From: Actinopolyspora xinjiangensis
Lineage (GTDB): Bacteria > Actinomycetota > Actinomycetes > Mycobacteriales > Pseudonocardiaceae
DNA: 64,000 nucleotides
Assembly (NCBI RefSeq): GCF_900104475.1
Contig: NZ_FNJR01000006.1
Coordinates: 197,235 to 261,234 of the forward strand
Direction: 5' to 3'
A model generated the notes under the pieces. The model was not told the DNA's origin. It did no database searches and saw nothing but the letters and a program-made list of their open reading frames with translations. The translations under genes were made by a program, and so were the position numbers. Every line of letters begins with the position of its first letter. Position 1 is the first letter of the stretch. Shown piece after piece: positions 56,636-64,000 of the stretch.

Positions 56636-59540
56636 GCACGATTCCAGGCGGGCCTCGGGGCAGCAGTATCGTGCCGCGCCGCGGAAGGCGTCGAAGACCG
56701 CACGGACCGGTAAGCGCGGGGACCGCAAGCTCTCCGGTGAGCAGTCCCTGCCCAGCTACACGCCGTCGATAGCCGCGCGCTCCATCGACGGGCACCTGCT
56801 GCGCACCGGCCAGGACGTCTTCGCCTGGTATCGGCTGTCCCCGCAGCGCTGGTCGTTTCGCTCCGACTCCCAGCGGCAGGACCTCATCGCCGCCATCGCC
56901 GGGCAGTACGCCGAACTGCAGGGACGTTGGCTGCATCTGCGCGTGACCAATCGTCCCTATCCGATCCGGATGTGGGCGGAAGCGCATGTGCGTAACGCGC
57001 ACAACCCGCCGCCCGATGTGCCGGGTGCGTTGAGCTTCGACGACTACATGGTCGGTGAGCAACAGCAGCTCATGGGGCGGTCGATGGCGGAGAAGGAGGT
57101 CTATCTCGGGGTGCAGGTCCAGACCCGCAACGTGGTGGACCGCGCGGTCGAGCGGGCCGCGCCGCTGCTGCGCCGGGTCTTCCCGGAGGCCGTGGACGCG
57201 GAACTGGTCGCGTTGGACAGTGAGATCGAGCACCTCGACCAGGTGATCGGCTCGGCCGGGCTGGACGGCAGGCCCGTCACGGCCGAGGAGATCTCCTGGC
57301 TGATGCACCGCTCGTGCTCGCTCGGGCTGCCCGCTCCCCGCAACCTGCCCGCCACCCCGGGCGGCGAGTGGCAACCGGAGGACCTGGCCTCCTTCACCGA
57401 CGCGGCCGACATGCACCAGGAACCCTACGCCCCCACCGTCACCGTCCGGGGACGCACCGGCTCCAACGCGGGGGTGAGCAGGCAGGTGGCCGTGCTGACC
57501 CTCGGCCAGACGCACGGGCTGCAGATCCCCGAAGTGGACGATCCCTGGTTGCAGCACTCCGACCGGTTGCCCGCGCCGGTCGAGTGGTCGGCGCGCATCT
57601 ACGTCCGCCGCCCCGAGGACGTGGGGGGCGAACTGCAGCGCCAGATGAACAAGGTGCGTTCCCAGGTCCGGCACTACACCGAGGAACACGGTCTGGAGCC
57701 CCCCACCTCGCTGGCCAGGCAGGCGGGCAGGGTGCTGGAGATCGACGACGAGATGACCTCCGGGTTCACCGCCCTGGCCACCCGGGTCCGCTCCTGGTGG
57801 CGCATGTCGGTGTCCGGGCCCACCGAACGCGACGCGCTGCGACTCGCCCAGCAGCTGCTCGACCTCTACAAACCCAAGGTGGCCATCGAACACCCCGAGG
57901 CCCAGTACGCCATGGCGCGGGAGTTCATCCCCGGTGAACCCCTCGCCTCCGGGGCCTACATGCGCCGCGGCTCGGTGGTGTGGGCGGCCTCCTCGGTGCC
58001 GCAGGCCACCGCCGAGGTCGGCGACCGCAGGGGCGTGCTGCTGGGCGAGACCTGCACCGCCACCCGGCGTCCGGTGGCCTGGGACCCGTGGATGGCCCAG
58101 GAGGTGCGCGACGCCTCCGGGCTGACCGCCATGGTCGCCGGTCTCGGCGGTGGCAAGTCCTTCCTCGGCGGCGGTCTGGTGTACAAGACGTTGCGTGCCG
58201 GTGCCTACTGGACCCTGCTGGATCCTTCCGGGCCGTTGGCCGAGCTGTGCGAGTTGCCGGAACTGCGGCCCTACGCCCGGCCGATCAACCTGCTCAACGC
58301 CCAGCCGGGCATCCTCAACCCGTACCGGGTGGTGGCCGAGCCGGAGCTGGAGCACTTCGTCGACGAGGAGGACCCGGAGCGCAGCTGGCGGCGGGAACGC
58401 GCGCTGGCCGCCGCCACCCGGCGCCGCCTGGTGCTCGACGTGCTCACCGGCCTGCTGCCCTACGACGTCGCCCGCATGCCCCAGACCCGGATCGTGCTGC
58501 TGCGCGCCGTCCGGGCGGTGGGCGGAAGGCCCGACGCCCATCCCGGCATGGTGTTCGAGGCGCTGCGCAGGGACGCCAGTGAGCACCACGAACACGCCGT
58601 GGTTGTCGCGGACTTCCTCGACGAGGTACGGGAGCGGATGTCGCTGCTGATCCCGGAAGCCGACGCCGACCCCTACTCCCAGCGCAGGGAGGACCGGCTG
58701 ACCGTGCTCACCATGGCCGGGCTCACCCTCCCCAAGGACGGCGTCGGACGGGAGCACTGGACCGACAGCGAGGCGCTGGGTGTGCAGCTGCTCAACCTGG
58801 CGGCGTGGCTGACCCAGCGCACCGTCTACGAGCGCCCGAAGGAGGAACGCAAGGGGGTCTGGATCGACGAGGCCTTCTTCCTGTCCGAGGTGCCCACCGG
58901 CCGCGTGCTGATGAACCGCTTCGCGCGTGACTCCCGGAAGTGGAACGTTCGGGTGCTGCTCTCCAGCCAGATACCCGCCGACTTCCTGCGTATCCAGGGG
59001 TTCGTCTCGCTGTTGGACTCGGTGTTCATCGGCAGGCTCGATGACGAGCAGGCCCAGTCCGACGCGCTGCGGCTGTTGAAGGTGCCGGTCGACGCGGGTT
59101 ACGAGCAGGTCGTCTCCGCGCTGGGGCGCCGTCCCGGTCCGGCCCGCAACAGCACCGAGCGGGATCGCTCGCCCAGGCAGTTCATCTTCGGTGACGGTGA
59201 CGGCGGGGTCGAGCGCATCAGGATCGACTTCAGCGGTCCCCACCTGCAGCACCTGCGGGACTCGTTGGACACCACGCCGGTCGTCGAGGACTCCGACGAG
59301 GACTCGGCGGGTGGCAACGAGTCGCTGACGCCGAACTCCGACTCCATAGCCGAGATCGGTGGCGCCGACACCGAGGAGGAGCCGGTCCCGGAGGAGGACG
59401 AGGAGCTGCTGGAGGACTTCACCGAGTGGGAGCTCACCGCCGCTGGGGTGGGGCGTGACGATCAGCCGACCGATTCCGGCGAGGATCCCGGCGGCAGTAA
59501 CGGTTACCGGGGCGGGGACCGAGCACGAGGAGTTTCCTGA
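56610..59540 (+). CDS. VirB4/TraC-type secretion ATPase
   Basis: 976 residues. A basic N-terminus of about 50 residues, a VirB4-like N-terminal domain (about 50-480; DVFAWYRLSPQRWSFRSDSQ; MAEKEVYLGVQVQTRNVVDR; GVSRQVAVLTLGQTHGLQIP), then the RecA-like motor with Walker A VAGLGGGKSFLGGGL (about 509-523), LLDPSGPLAELCELP, Walker B KGVWIDEAFFLSE (D/E about 751-752), and VRVLLSSQIPADFL. The C-terminal 110 residues are acidic (EEEPVPEEDEELLEDFTEWE). GTG at 56610 has AGGAGG 6 bases upstream. It would energise a type IV secretion or conjugation-like machine at the membrane. All motor motifs look intact. Confidence 0.88.
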   Translation: MFGRGRGREHDSRRASGQQYRAAPRKASKTARTGKRGDRKLSGEQSLPSYTPSIAARSIDGHLLRTGQDVFAWYRLSPQRWSFRSDSQRQDLIAAIAGQYAELQGRWLHLRVTNRPYPIRMWAEAHVRNAHNPPPDVPGALSFDDYMVGEQQQLMGRSMAEKEVYLGVQVQTRNVVDRAVERAAPLLRRVFPEAVDAELVALDSEIEHLDQVIGSAGLDGRPVTAEEISWLMHRSCSLGLPAPRNLPATPGGEWQPEDLASFTDAADMHQEPYAPTVTVRGRTGSNAGVSRQVAVLTLGQTHGLQIPEVDDPWLQHSDRLPAPVEWSARIYVRRPEDVGGELQRQMNKVRSQVRHYTEEHGLEPPTSLARQAGRVLEIDDEMTSGFTALATRVRSWWRMSVSGPTERDALRLAQQLLDLYKPKVAIEHPEAQYAMAREFIPGEPLASGAYMRRGSVVWAASSVPQATAEVGDRRGVLLGETCTATRRPVAWDPWMAQEVRDASGLTAMVAGLGGGKSFLGGGLVYKTLRAGAYWTLLDPSGPLAELCELPELRPYARPINLLNAQPGILNPYRVVAEPELEHFVDEEDPERSWRRERALAAATRRRLVLDVLTGLLPYDVARMPQTRIVLLRAVRAVGGRPDAHPGMVFEALRRDASEHHEHAVVVADFLDEVRERMSLLIPEADADPYSQRREDRLTVLTMAGLTLPKDGVGREHWTDSEALGVQLLNLAAWLTQRTVYERPKEERKGVWIDEAFFLSEVPTGRVLMNRFARDSRKWNVRVLLSSQIPADFLRIQGFVSLLDSVFIGRLDDEQAQSDALRLLKVPVDAGYEQVVSALGRRPGPARNSTERDRSPRQFIFGDGDGGVERIRIDFSGPHLQHLRDSLDTTPVVEDSDEDSAGGNESLTPNSDSIAEIGGADTEEEPVPEEDEELLEDFTEWELTAAGVGRDDQPTDSGEDPGGSNGYRGGDRARGVS

Positions 59541-59542
59541 TC

Positions 59543-61519
59543 GTGTGGTTGCTGTTGATCCTTTCGGGGGCGGCCGTGGCGTTGGTCGCCCTGGTTCGAC
59601 GGGCACGTCGCGGGCTCGGCGGTCTCCCGGCCCACCGCGGTGGGCGCCGCGGGGCGTTGACGGTCGTGGTCGCGCTGCTGGGGACGCAGGCGCTGGTCGG
59701 AGCCCCCGTCCACGCGCAGCCGCTGGACTGCACCCAGCCCCCCACACCGGGACGCCCGGGCACCGGCATGGTGGGGGCCCTGGACCCGGCCCCGATCGGT
59801 GTGGGCCGGACGGGCAGCGCCTACGACGAGTACGGCTACGCCGGTCAGGTCTGGCACACCTACGACCTCGGTTGTGGACCGCAGGGGGTCAACAACCCCA
59901 ACGCGATGGTCGACACCTGGATCGGCAACCAGCTGTTCAACGTCGCCAAGAACCTGGTGGGCATCACCAACTCGCTGCACTACTCGCTGCTGTCCGGCGA
60001 TCTCATGAAGCCGCTGGACGACATGATCGCCAGGGCCACCGTCGCGCTGTACGACAGCGTGTTCACCCCGTGGTTCGGGGTCGTGGCGGTGGTCCTCGCG
60101 GTGCTGCTGTTCCGCTACATCTGGCGGGGTGACCTCGCCAGCATCGGCAAGCGGACCACCTGGGCCCTGGCCGGGCTGTGGCTGGCCTCGGCGACCTACC
60201 TGACGCCGCTGGTCTACACCCAGGCCCTGGACGACGTCGTGATCACCGGCACTTCGGCGGTGCAGGGCGGGTTCCTGCGCGAGGTCGGTGTCGACGAGCG
60301 GGACGGACTGCCCACGCTGCTGCACGACCAGGTCGTCTACCGGGGCTGGCTGCGGGGCGAGTTCGGCTCCCCCGACTCGAAGAAGGCCGAGGAGCTCGGG
60401 ATGCGGCTGCTCGACGCGCAGGCCTGGAGCAAGCGCGAGGTGCTGTCCGGGGAGGCGGACGGATCGGCCGAGGAGAAGAAGCGGCAGTTCGAGGAGGTGG
60501 CCGACCAGATGGGCAGTGCCTACGGCTACTTCCGTGGCGTGGACGGCAGCCGCATCGGCGCGGGCATGCTGAGCATGTTGCAGGCGCTGGCCTACACCAC
60601 CTTCCAGCTGTTGGCCAAGGCCGCCATCCTGCTGGCCCAGTTGCTGCTGCGCGTGCTGATCCTCACGGGACCGCTCATCGGTCTGGTCGCGATACTGCAC
60701 CACGACGTGCTGCGCGGTGTGGGGCGGATCGCGGGATCGGCGTTGCTCAACGTGGTGGTCATCTCCGCCATGGCCGGGGTGCACACGGTGGTGCTCAACC
60801 TGATCTTCGCTTCCGGCAGCGGCTTCGCACTGCTGACCCAGATAGTGCTGGCCGGGCTGCTGACGGTCATCTTCCTGATGATCGGCAAGCCGATCCGGCG
60901 CATGGGGCAGATGGTCGAGCTCTCGGTCGGCGCGGCCGGCGGGGCGGTTCCGGGAACTCCCTCGTGGTTCTCCCGCTCGCGCAGACGCGGCTCGGACGAG
61001 CAGCGGCGCGGTGCCCAGGACGACTTCTGGGACCAGGTGCGTTCCTCCGACAACGACGATCTCGGCGCGGGCGGTGGTCCCGGACGGGCTCGTCCCGAGT
61101 CCGAGGAGCCCCCAGTGACGGCGACCTCCGAGCGGATGGATCGACCGGCGGGCCGTTGGGGCGGCGGTGGCGACCGGGCGGGCTCGCCCGCCGCGATACC
61201 GGCCGCGCGGCCGGGCGGAACCACCGGTGGTGGCGAGCGGGAGGCGGCGCAGCAGCGTCCGGGCGCGACCGGGGGAGCCGCCGGTTCGCTGCCCGCCGCC
61301 GAGGGGGGCAGTCGTGTCGTGGACACAGCTCCGGTCACTGAGGGGAGCTGGGAGGAGCGGGACCAGGACCCGGTCGTGGTCCCCTCCCGGGTCGGGGGCA
61401 ACTCCCCGTTGCGTGACGCCGCCGGACCGGACCGGCGTTCCGACACCGAGTTCCTGCGGGGGAGACCGGTCAACGTGGTCTACCGCCCCTCGCGCGGGTT
61501 GGAGGTCGCCGATGAGTGA
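59543..61519 (+). CDS. VirB6/TrbL-like polytopic membrane protein
   Basis: 658 residues. An N-terminal helix and a second hydrophobic signal-like segment ending APVHAQP, an outside loop (CTQPPTPGRPGTGMVGALDP), a membrane pair around 170-230 (WFGVVAVVLAVLLFRYIW; WALAGLWLASATYLTPLVYT), a second cluster about 350-460 (LLAKAAILLAQLLLRVLILT; GLVAILHHDVLRGVGRIAGS; AGLLTVIFLMIGKPIRRM), and a 190-residue disordered cytoplasmic tail rich in Gly/Arg/Ser. This topology fits VirB6/TrbL channel proteins. GTG at 59543 lies 2 bases after the ATPase stop, with GAGGAG about 10 bases upstream. Confidence 0.75.
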   Translation: MWLLLILSGAAVALVALVRRARRGLGGLPAHRGGRRGALTVVVALLGTQALVGAPVHAQPLDCTQPPTPGRPGTGMVGALDPAPIGVGRTGSAYDEYGYAGQVWHTYDLGCGPQGVNNPNAMVDTWIGNQLFNVAKNLVGITNSLHYSLLSGDLMKPLDDMIARATVALYDSVFTPWFGVVAVVLAVLLFRYIWRGDLASIGKRTTWALAGLWLASATYLTPLVYTQALDDVVITGTSAVQGGFLREVGVDERDGLPTLLHDQVVYRGWLRGEFGSPDSKKAEELGMRLLDAQAWSKREVLSGEADGSAEEKKRQFEEVADQMGSAYGYFRGVDGSRIGAGMLSMLQALAYTTFQLLAKAAILLAQLLLRVLILTGPLIGLVAILHHDVLRGVGRIAGSALLNVVVISAMAGVHTVVLNLIFASGSGFALLTQIVLAGLLTVIFLMIGKPIRRMGQMVELSVGAAGGAVPGTPSWFSRSRRRGSDEQRRGAQDDFWDQVRSSDNDDLGAGGGPGRARPESEEPPVTATSERMDRPAGRWGGGGDRAGSPAAIPAARPGGTTGGGEREAAQQRPGATGGAAGSLPAAEGGSRVVDTAPVTEGSWEERDQDPVVVPSRVGGNSPLRDAAGPDRRSDTEFLRGRPVNVVYRPSRGLEVADE

Positions 61520-61546
61520 CGTGTCTGTTCGAGGGGGCCGATTCTG

Positions 61547-62170
61547 ATGCCGATCAGGACGCATCGCGGTCGCGCCGCGGTATACCGCAGGTTATGGGGC
61601 TGGCCGTTGCGCTCCCCCAAACACCTGATCCTGGCGCTGGTGCTGCTGGTCGCGCTGGTCAGCACCGTCGGGCTGCTACTGCCCGAGGTCACCCCGGCCG
61701 GCAGCGCCGCTCGCACGGACCGGGAGTCCACCGGCTACGCCCCGGAGTCCGAGGAACGGGACTCCGTCGCCGGAGGCGGGCAGGACACCCGCGAGCGGGA
61801 CGAACTCGACGGCGCACCGCCCACGATCTCGGTTCCCACCGTCACGCCCGAGTCCGCCCCGCCCACTCCGGCCGGGATGGACGTGGTGCGTTCGTGGGTG
61901 TCCAACTGGAGTCGCCACTCGCCGGACACGACGCGGCAGCGGTGGCTCGACCGGTTGCGCCCCTACACCACCCCGGAGTTCATGGGTGTGCTGGAGAGCG
62001 TCGAGCCCGCCAACGTCCCCGCGACCGAGTTGACCGGGGAGTTGAGCGCGGAGAGCTCGACCGAGAGCTCCATGCGGGTACTGGCGCCCACCGACGGGCC
62101 CACGTTGCGGGTGCACGTGGTCCGCACGGAGCAGGGCTGGCGCGTGGCCGGTTACGACAGGGTGGACTGA
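61547..62170 (+). CDS. VirB8/TcpC-like single-pass protein
   Basis: 207 residues: a basic cytoplasmic start (RTHRGRAAVYRRLWGWPLRS), one membrane helix (HLILALVLLVALVSTVGLLL), a 60-residue acidic/proline linker and a C-terminal NTF2-like domain (VVRSWVSNWSRHSPDTTRQR; PYTTPEFMGVLESVEPANVP; LRVHVVRTEQGWRVAGYDRV). That plan is shared by VirB8, TraM and TcpC in Gram-positive transfer systems. It lies 27 bases after the VirB6-like gene and just ahead of the cell-wall hydrolase (stop and next ATG nearly touch). Assignment is by architecture. Confidence 0.65.
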   Translation: MPIRTHRGRAAVYRRLWGWPLRSPKHLILALVLLVALVSTVGLLLPEVTPAGSAARTDRESTGYAPESEERDSVAGGGQDTRERDELDGAPPTISVPTVTPESAPPTPAGMDVVRSWVSNWSRHSPDTTRQRWLDRLRPYTTPEFMGVLESVEPANVPATELTGELSAESSTESSMRVLAPTDGPTLRVHVVRTEQGWRVAGYDRVD

Positions 62171-62171
62171 T

Positions 62172-63161
62172 ATGCGCAAGATCGCGGTTGTCCTGGTGCT
62201 GCTCACCGGTTTCGGTGGGCTGATCGGTGTCGGTGCGGTGACCGGCCTGTTGGCCGGGATGGGCGGTGGTGGCGGCAGCGGTGGTACCTGGTCCGGTTGC
62301 AGTACCGCCCTGGCCACGTCCGAGGGTTCCGTCCAACGTGGTCAGCGCATGGCGGCCGCGCTCGGGCGCGAGCAGCGCAGGGTCGTCAGCAGGATCATCC
62401 GGATAGGAAAGCGGCGTGAGCTGCCGCCGCGCGCCTGGCAGATCGCGATCCAGGCGGGCAAGACGGAGTCGAACCTGCGCAACCTCGACTACGGTCACGC
62501 CGACTCGCTGGGCGTGTTCCAGATGCGTCCCTCGATGAACTGGGGGACGCCGCGGCAGGTGACCGACCTGGAGTACGCGATCAACAAGTTCTACGACGTG
62601 CTGCTGGAGGTCGAGGGCTGGAAGCGGATGCGCCCCGGCGCGGCGGCGCAGGCCGTGGAGCGCTCGGCGTTCCCCTCGCGCTACCACGACGCCGAGGCAA
62701 TGGCCGCGCATCTGGTCAGCGAGCGGGGCGAGGCCGCCGCGCTGGGTGGCTGCGAGGAGCTGCCGGAGACCGGTTCGCTGGTGGCCGAGGCGATCGACTA
62801 CGCGAAGGGGCAGCTGGGCGATCCCTACAGGTGGGCGGCCGAGGGGCCTGACGAGTTCGACTGCTCGGGGTTGACGCAGCAGGCGTGGGCGGCGGCCGGG
62901 GTGCAGATCCCCCGGGTCTCGCAGGACCAGTACGACAGCGGCGGCGCCAAGGTGAAGCTGTCCCGGGCCCGTCCCGGTGACCTGGTGTTCTGGGGAACCA
63001 ACCGCGAGTCCGACTCGGTGCACCACGTGGCGCTCTACCTCGGCGACAGCGAGGTGTTGCACGCCCCGCAGCCGGGCGAGGACGTTCAGATCGCCGAGCT
63101 CTGGGACGGCGGGGAGCTGCTGCCGACGGCGGTGCGCCCCACGCTCTCCCGGGCGAGGTGA
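62172..63161 (+). CDS. Membrane-anchored transglycosylase-like and NlpC/P60 hydrolase, VirB1-like
   Basis: 329 residues. N-terminal signal/anchor (IAVVLVLLTGFGGLIGVGAV), a lysozyme-like segment about 70-180 (AWQIAIQAGKTESNLRNLDY; ADSLGVFQMRPSMNWGTPRQ), and an NlpC/P60 peptidase (about 200-329) with C231 in FDCSGLTQQAWAAAGVQIPR, H284-H285 in SVHHVALYLGDSEVLHAPQP. The two activities would open peptidoglycan for an envelope-spanning machine, as the VirB1/Orf14-type hydrolases do in Gram-positive conjugation systems. The ATG at 62172 follows the previous stop by one base. Confidence 0.88.
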   Translation: MRKIAVVLVLLTGFGGLIGVGAVTGLLAGMGGGGGSGGTWSGCSTALATSEGSVQRGQRMAAALGREQRRVVSRIIRIGKRRELPPRAWQIAIQAGKTESNLRNLDYGHADSLGVFQMRPSMNWGTPRQVTDLEYAINKFYDVLLEVEGWKRMRPGAAAQAVERSAFPSRYHDAEAMAAHLVSERGEAAALGGCEELPETGSLVAEAIDYAKGQLGDPYRWAAEGPDEFDCSGLTQQAWAAAGVQIPRVSQDQYDSGGAKVKLSRARPGDLVFWGTNRESDSVHHVALYLGDSEVLHAPQPGEDVQIAELWDGGELLPTAVRPTLSRAR

Positions 63162-63283
63162 TCTCCGGTGCCGCCTCCCGAACACCGCACGAGACGGGCA
63201 TCCGGACGTGACCGCGCCGAGAATGTCCAGGTCGGTCGAACGGTGGCCGAGACCGCTCCGCCGCACGCTCCAGGAGGAAGAGC

Positions 63284-63706
63284 ATGTTCACCCCCGACCC
63301 GATCCCACGGCCGAACGGTCCGCCCGCTTCGAGTACCCCGCTGGCGGACTACCTGTCCGAGGAGCACCACGGTGTCGACCAGGCTTACGCCGTACTGCCG
63401 CGCTCCCTCGCCGAGTCGATGCCGTTGCCGTGGCAGCAGCACATGCGCGATCTGCTCGCCGAGTTCCACCAGGCGTTCGGGCACCTGAGGTGGCCGGTCT
63501 ACCGCGTCGTGCCCACCAGGTACGAGCGGCTGGTCGATCTGGACGAGGAACAGTTGGCCGAGGTCGGGTGCACCATGGAGGTCGGCGACACCGGTGAGTT
63601 GGAGTACCGCTCCCGTGACGGTGCGACGATCGAGAACCCGGAGCAGCAGCACGTGCTCGTCCCGTGCCTGGATCCCATCCCGCGCCGGGGTGGTGGTGCC
63701 TCGTAG
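63284..63706 (+). CDS. Hypothetical protein at the end of the secretion-type operon
   Basis: 140 residues, soluble, with no recognised domain: DPIPRPNGPPASSTPLADYL at the start, YLSEEHHGVDQAYAVLPRSL, MPLPWQQHMRDLLAEFHQAF, WPVYRVVPTRYERLVDLDEE and a Gln/His-rich end (ENPEQQHVLVPCLDPIPRRG). AGGAGG sits 6 bases before ATG 63284. It shares direction with the preceding hydrolase gene (122 bases away), so is probably part of the same unit. Function unknown. Confidence 0.75.
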   Translation: MFTPDPIPRPNGPPASSTPLADYLSEEHHGVDQAYAVLPRSLAESMPLPWQQHMRDLLAEFHQAFGHLRWPVYRVVPTRYERLVDLDEEQLAEVGCTMEVGDTGELEYRSRDGATIENPEQQHVLVPCLDPIPRRGGGAS

Positions 63707-63850
63707 GAGCCGCTCGTCCCGAGGTGGCCGGGCGGGCCCCGGCGCGTTCCGCCCGGACTCTCCCCGGAGTCGTCCGCCGGGCGGGTGGTCCTCGGTGCGC
63801 TCGCCCGCGCGCACGTGACATTCCTCGTTCGGCGTGCCAGGCTCGGAACC

Positions 63851-64000
63851 ATGGACCCGAACAGCTGGTACTTCTGCTTGAAGCATCGACGAGTCGAGGC
63901 TCCAGGCGAGGCGTGCCGCTCGCTCAACCGTCTCGGGCCATACCCTGATCGCGCGACGGCCGAACACGCCCTGGAGCTCGCCCGGCAGCGAACCGAGGCG
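63851..64000 (+). CDS. Small SPOR-like protein, truncated by window end
   Basis: ATG at 63851 opens a frame that runs to the end of the window without a stop. It begins DPNSWYFCLKHRRVEAPGEA and continues CRSLNRLGPYPDRATAEHAL ELARQRTEA. The WYFCLKHRRVE ... RLGPYPDRATAEHALE pattern is that of short actinobacterial SPOR-like proteins, in which an aromatic strand is followed by the LGPY turn and a helix. Two cysteines may bind zinc. Upstream 63707-63850 is spacer. Confidence 0.7.
   Translation, partial: MDPNSWYFCLKHRRVEAPGEACRSLNRLGPYPDRATAEHALELARQRTEA

Noticed and set aside
56577-59747. 1056-codon minus-strand open frame opposite the VirB4-like gene
   Set aside because: High-GC mirror frame: His/Gly/Val/Gln-rich composition without motifs, while the plus strand encodes clear ATPase motifs and good ribosome sites.

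Overview
The window is GC-rich actinobacterial chromosome. The arrangement of fatty-acid, pyruvate dehydrogenase, cobalamin and RNase H genes, the F420-type oxidoreductase and the many GTG starts suggest a filamentous Pseudonocardiales-like organism (Saccharopolyspora/Actinopolyspora type). That placement is an inference from gene content, not from a database search.

Left part (1-15.7 kb): a partial beta-helix protein, a sensor-domain/ArsR/coiled-coil cassette, a 27-residue zinc-knuckle protein, pobA (4-hydroxybenzoate 3-monooxygenase), an F420-type oxidoreductase, an ECF sigma factor coupled to a membrane-anchored partner, a dihydrolipoamide-dehydrogenase-like enzyme, a DUF3145 protein, and a two-component system divergent from an FtsX-type ABC exporter.

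Middle part (15.7-28.4 kb): the FAS-II operon fabD-fabH-acpP-fabF-accD6 on the minus strand, preceded by its PucR-type regulator (fasR-like). Then come a DUF3263 protein, an FMN riboswitch controlling a PnuC-type riboflavin transporter (ribM), aceE, a DUF3052 protein, an ahpE peroxiredoxin and a tRNA-Val(UAC). The order resembles the Mycobacterium tuberculosis accD6-to-ahpE region as I recall it.

Accessory insert (28.4-43.1 kb): directly after the tRNA lies a decayed tyrosine integrase. It is followed by a GDT1-type transporter, a saccharopine-dehydrogenase-like reductase, an orphan EACC1-like protein, a GH3 beta-glucosidase, and a complete four-gene Wadjet (JetABCD, DUF2397/DUF2398/TIGR02680/DUF2399) anti-plasmid SMC system with 4-base overlaps throughout. 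In the recalled mycobacterial order ahpE and cobD are near neighbours, so this looks like a tRNA-site island.

Right part (43.1-64 kb): conserved genes resume with cobD, SURF1, a fructosamine-kinase-like protein, a low-molecular-weight tyrosine phosphatase, and a cobC-like/Nif3-like/zinc-ribbon/RNase H-phosphatase operon. Then follow a ROK repressor with a sugar transporter and a clear palindromic operator, the RNase P RNA, and a methyltransferase. Last is a compact operon that looks like a Gram-positive type IV secretion core: VirB2-, VirB3-, VirB4-, VirB6- and VirB8-like proteins plus a transglycosylase-NlpC/P60 hydrolase. No coupling ATPase or relaxase is in view, and the window ends inside a small SPOR-like gene.

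The two most notable systems are the Wadjet operon beside an integrase relic and the chromosomal type IV secretion-like cluster of unknown purpose.
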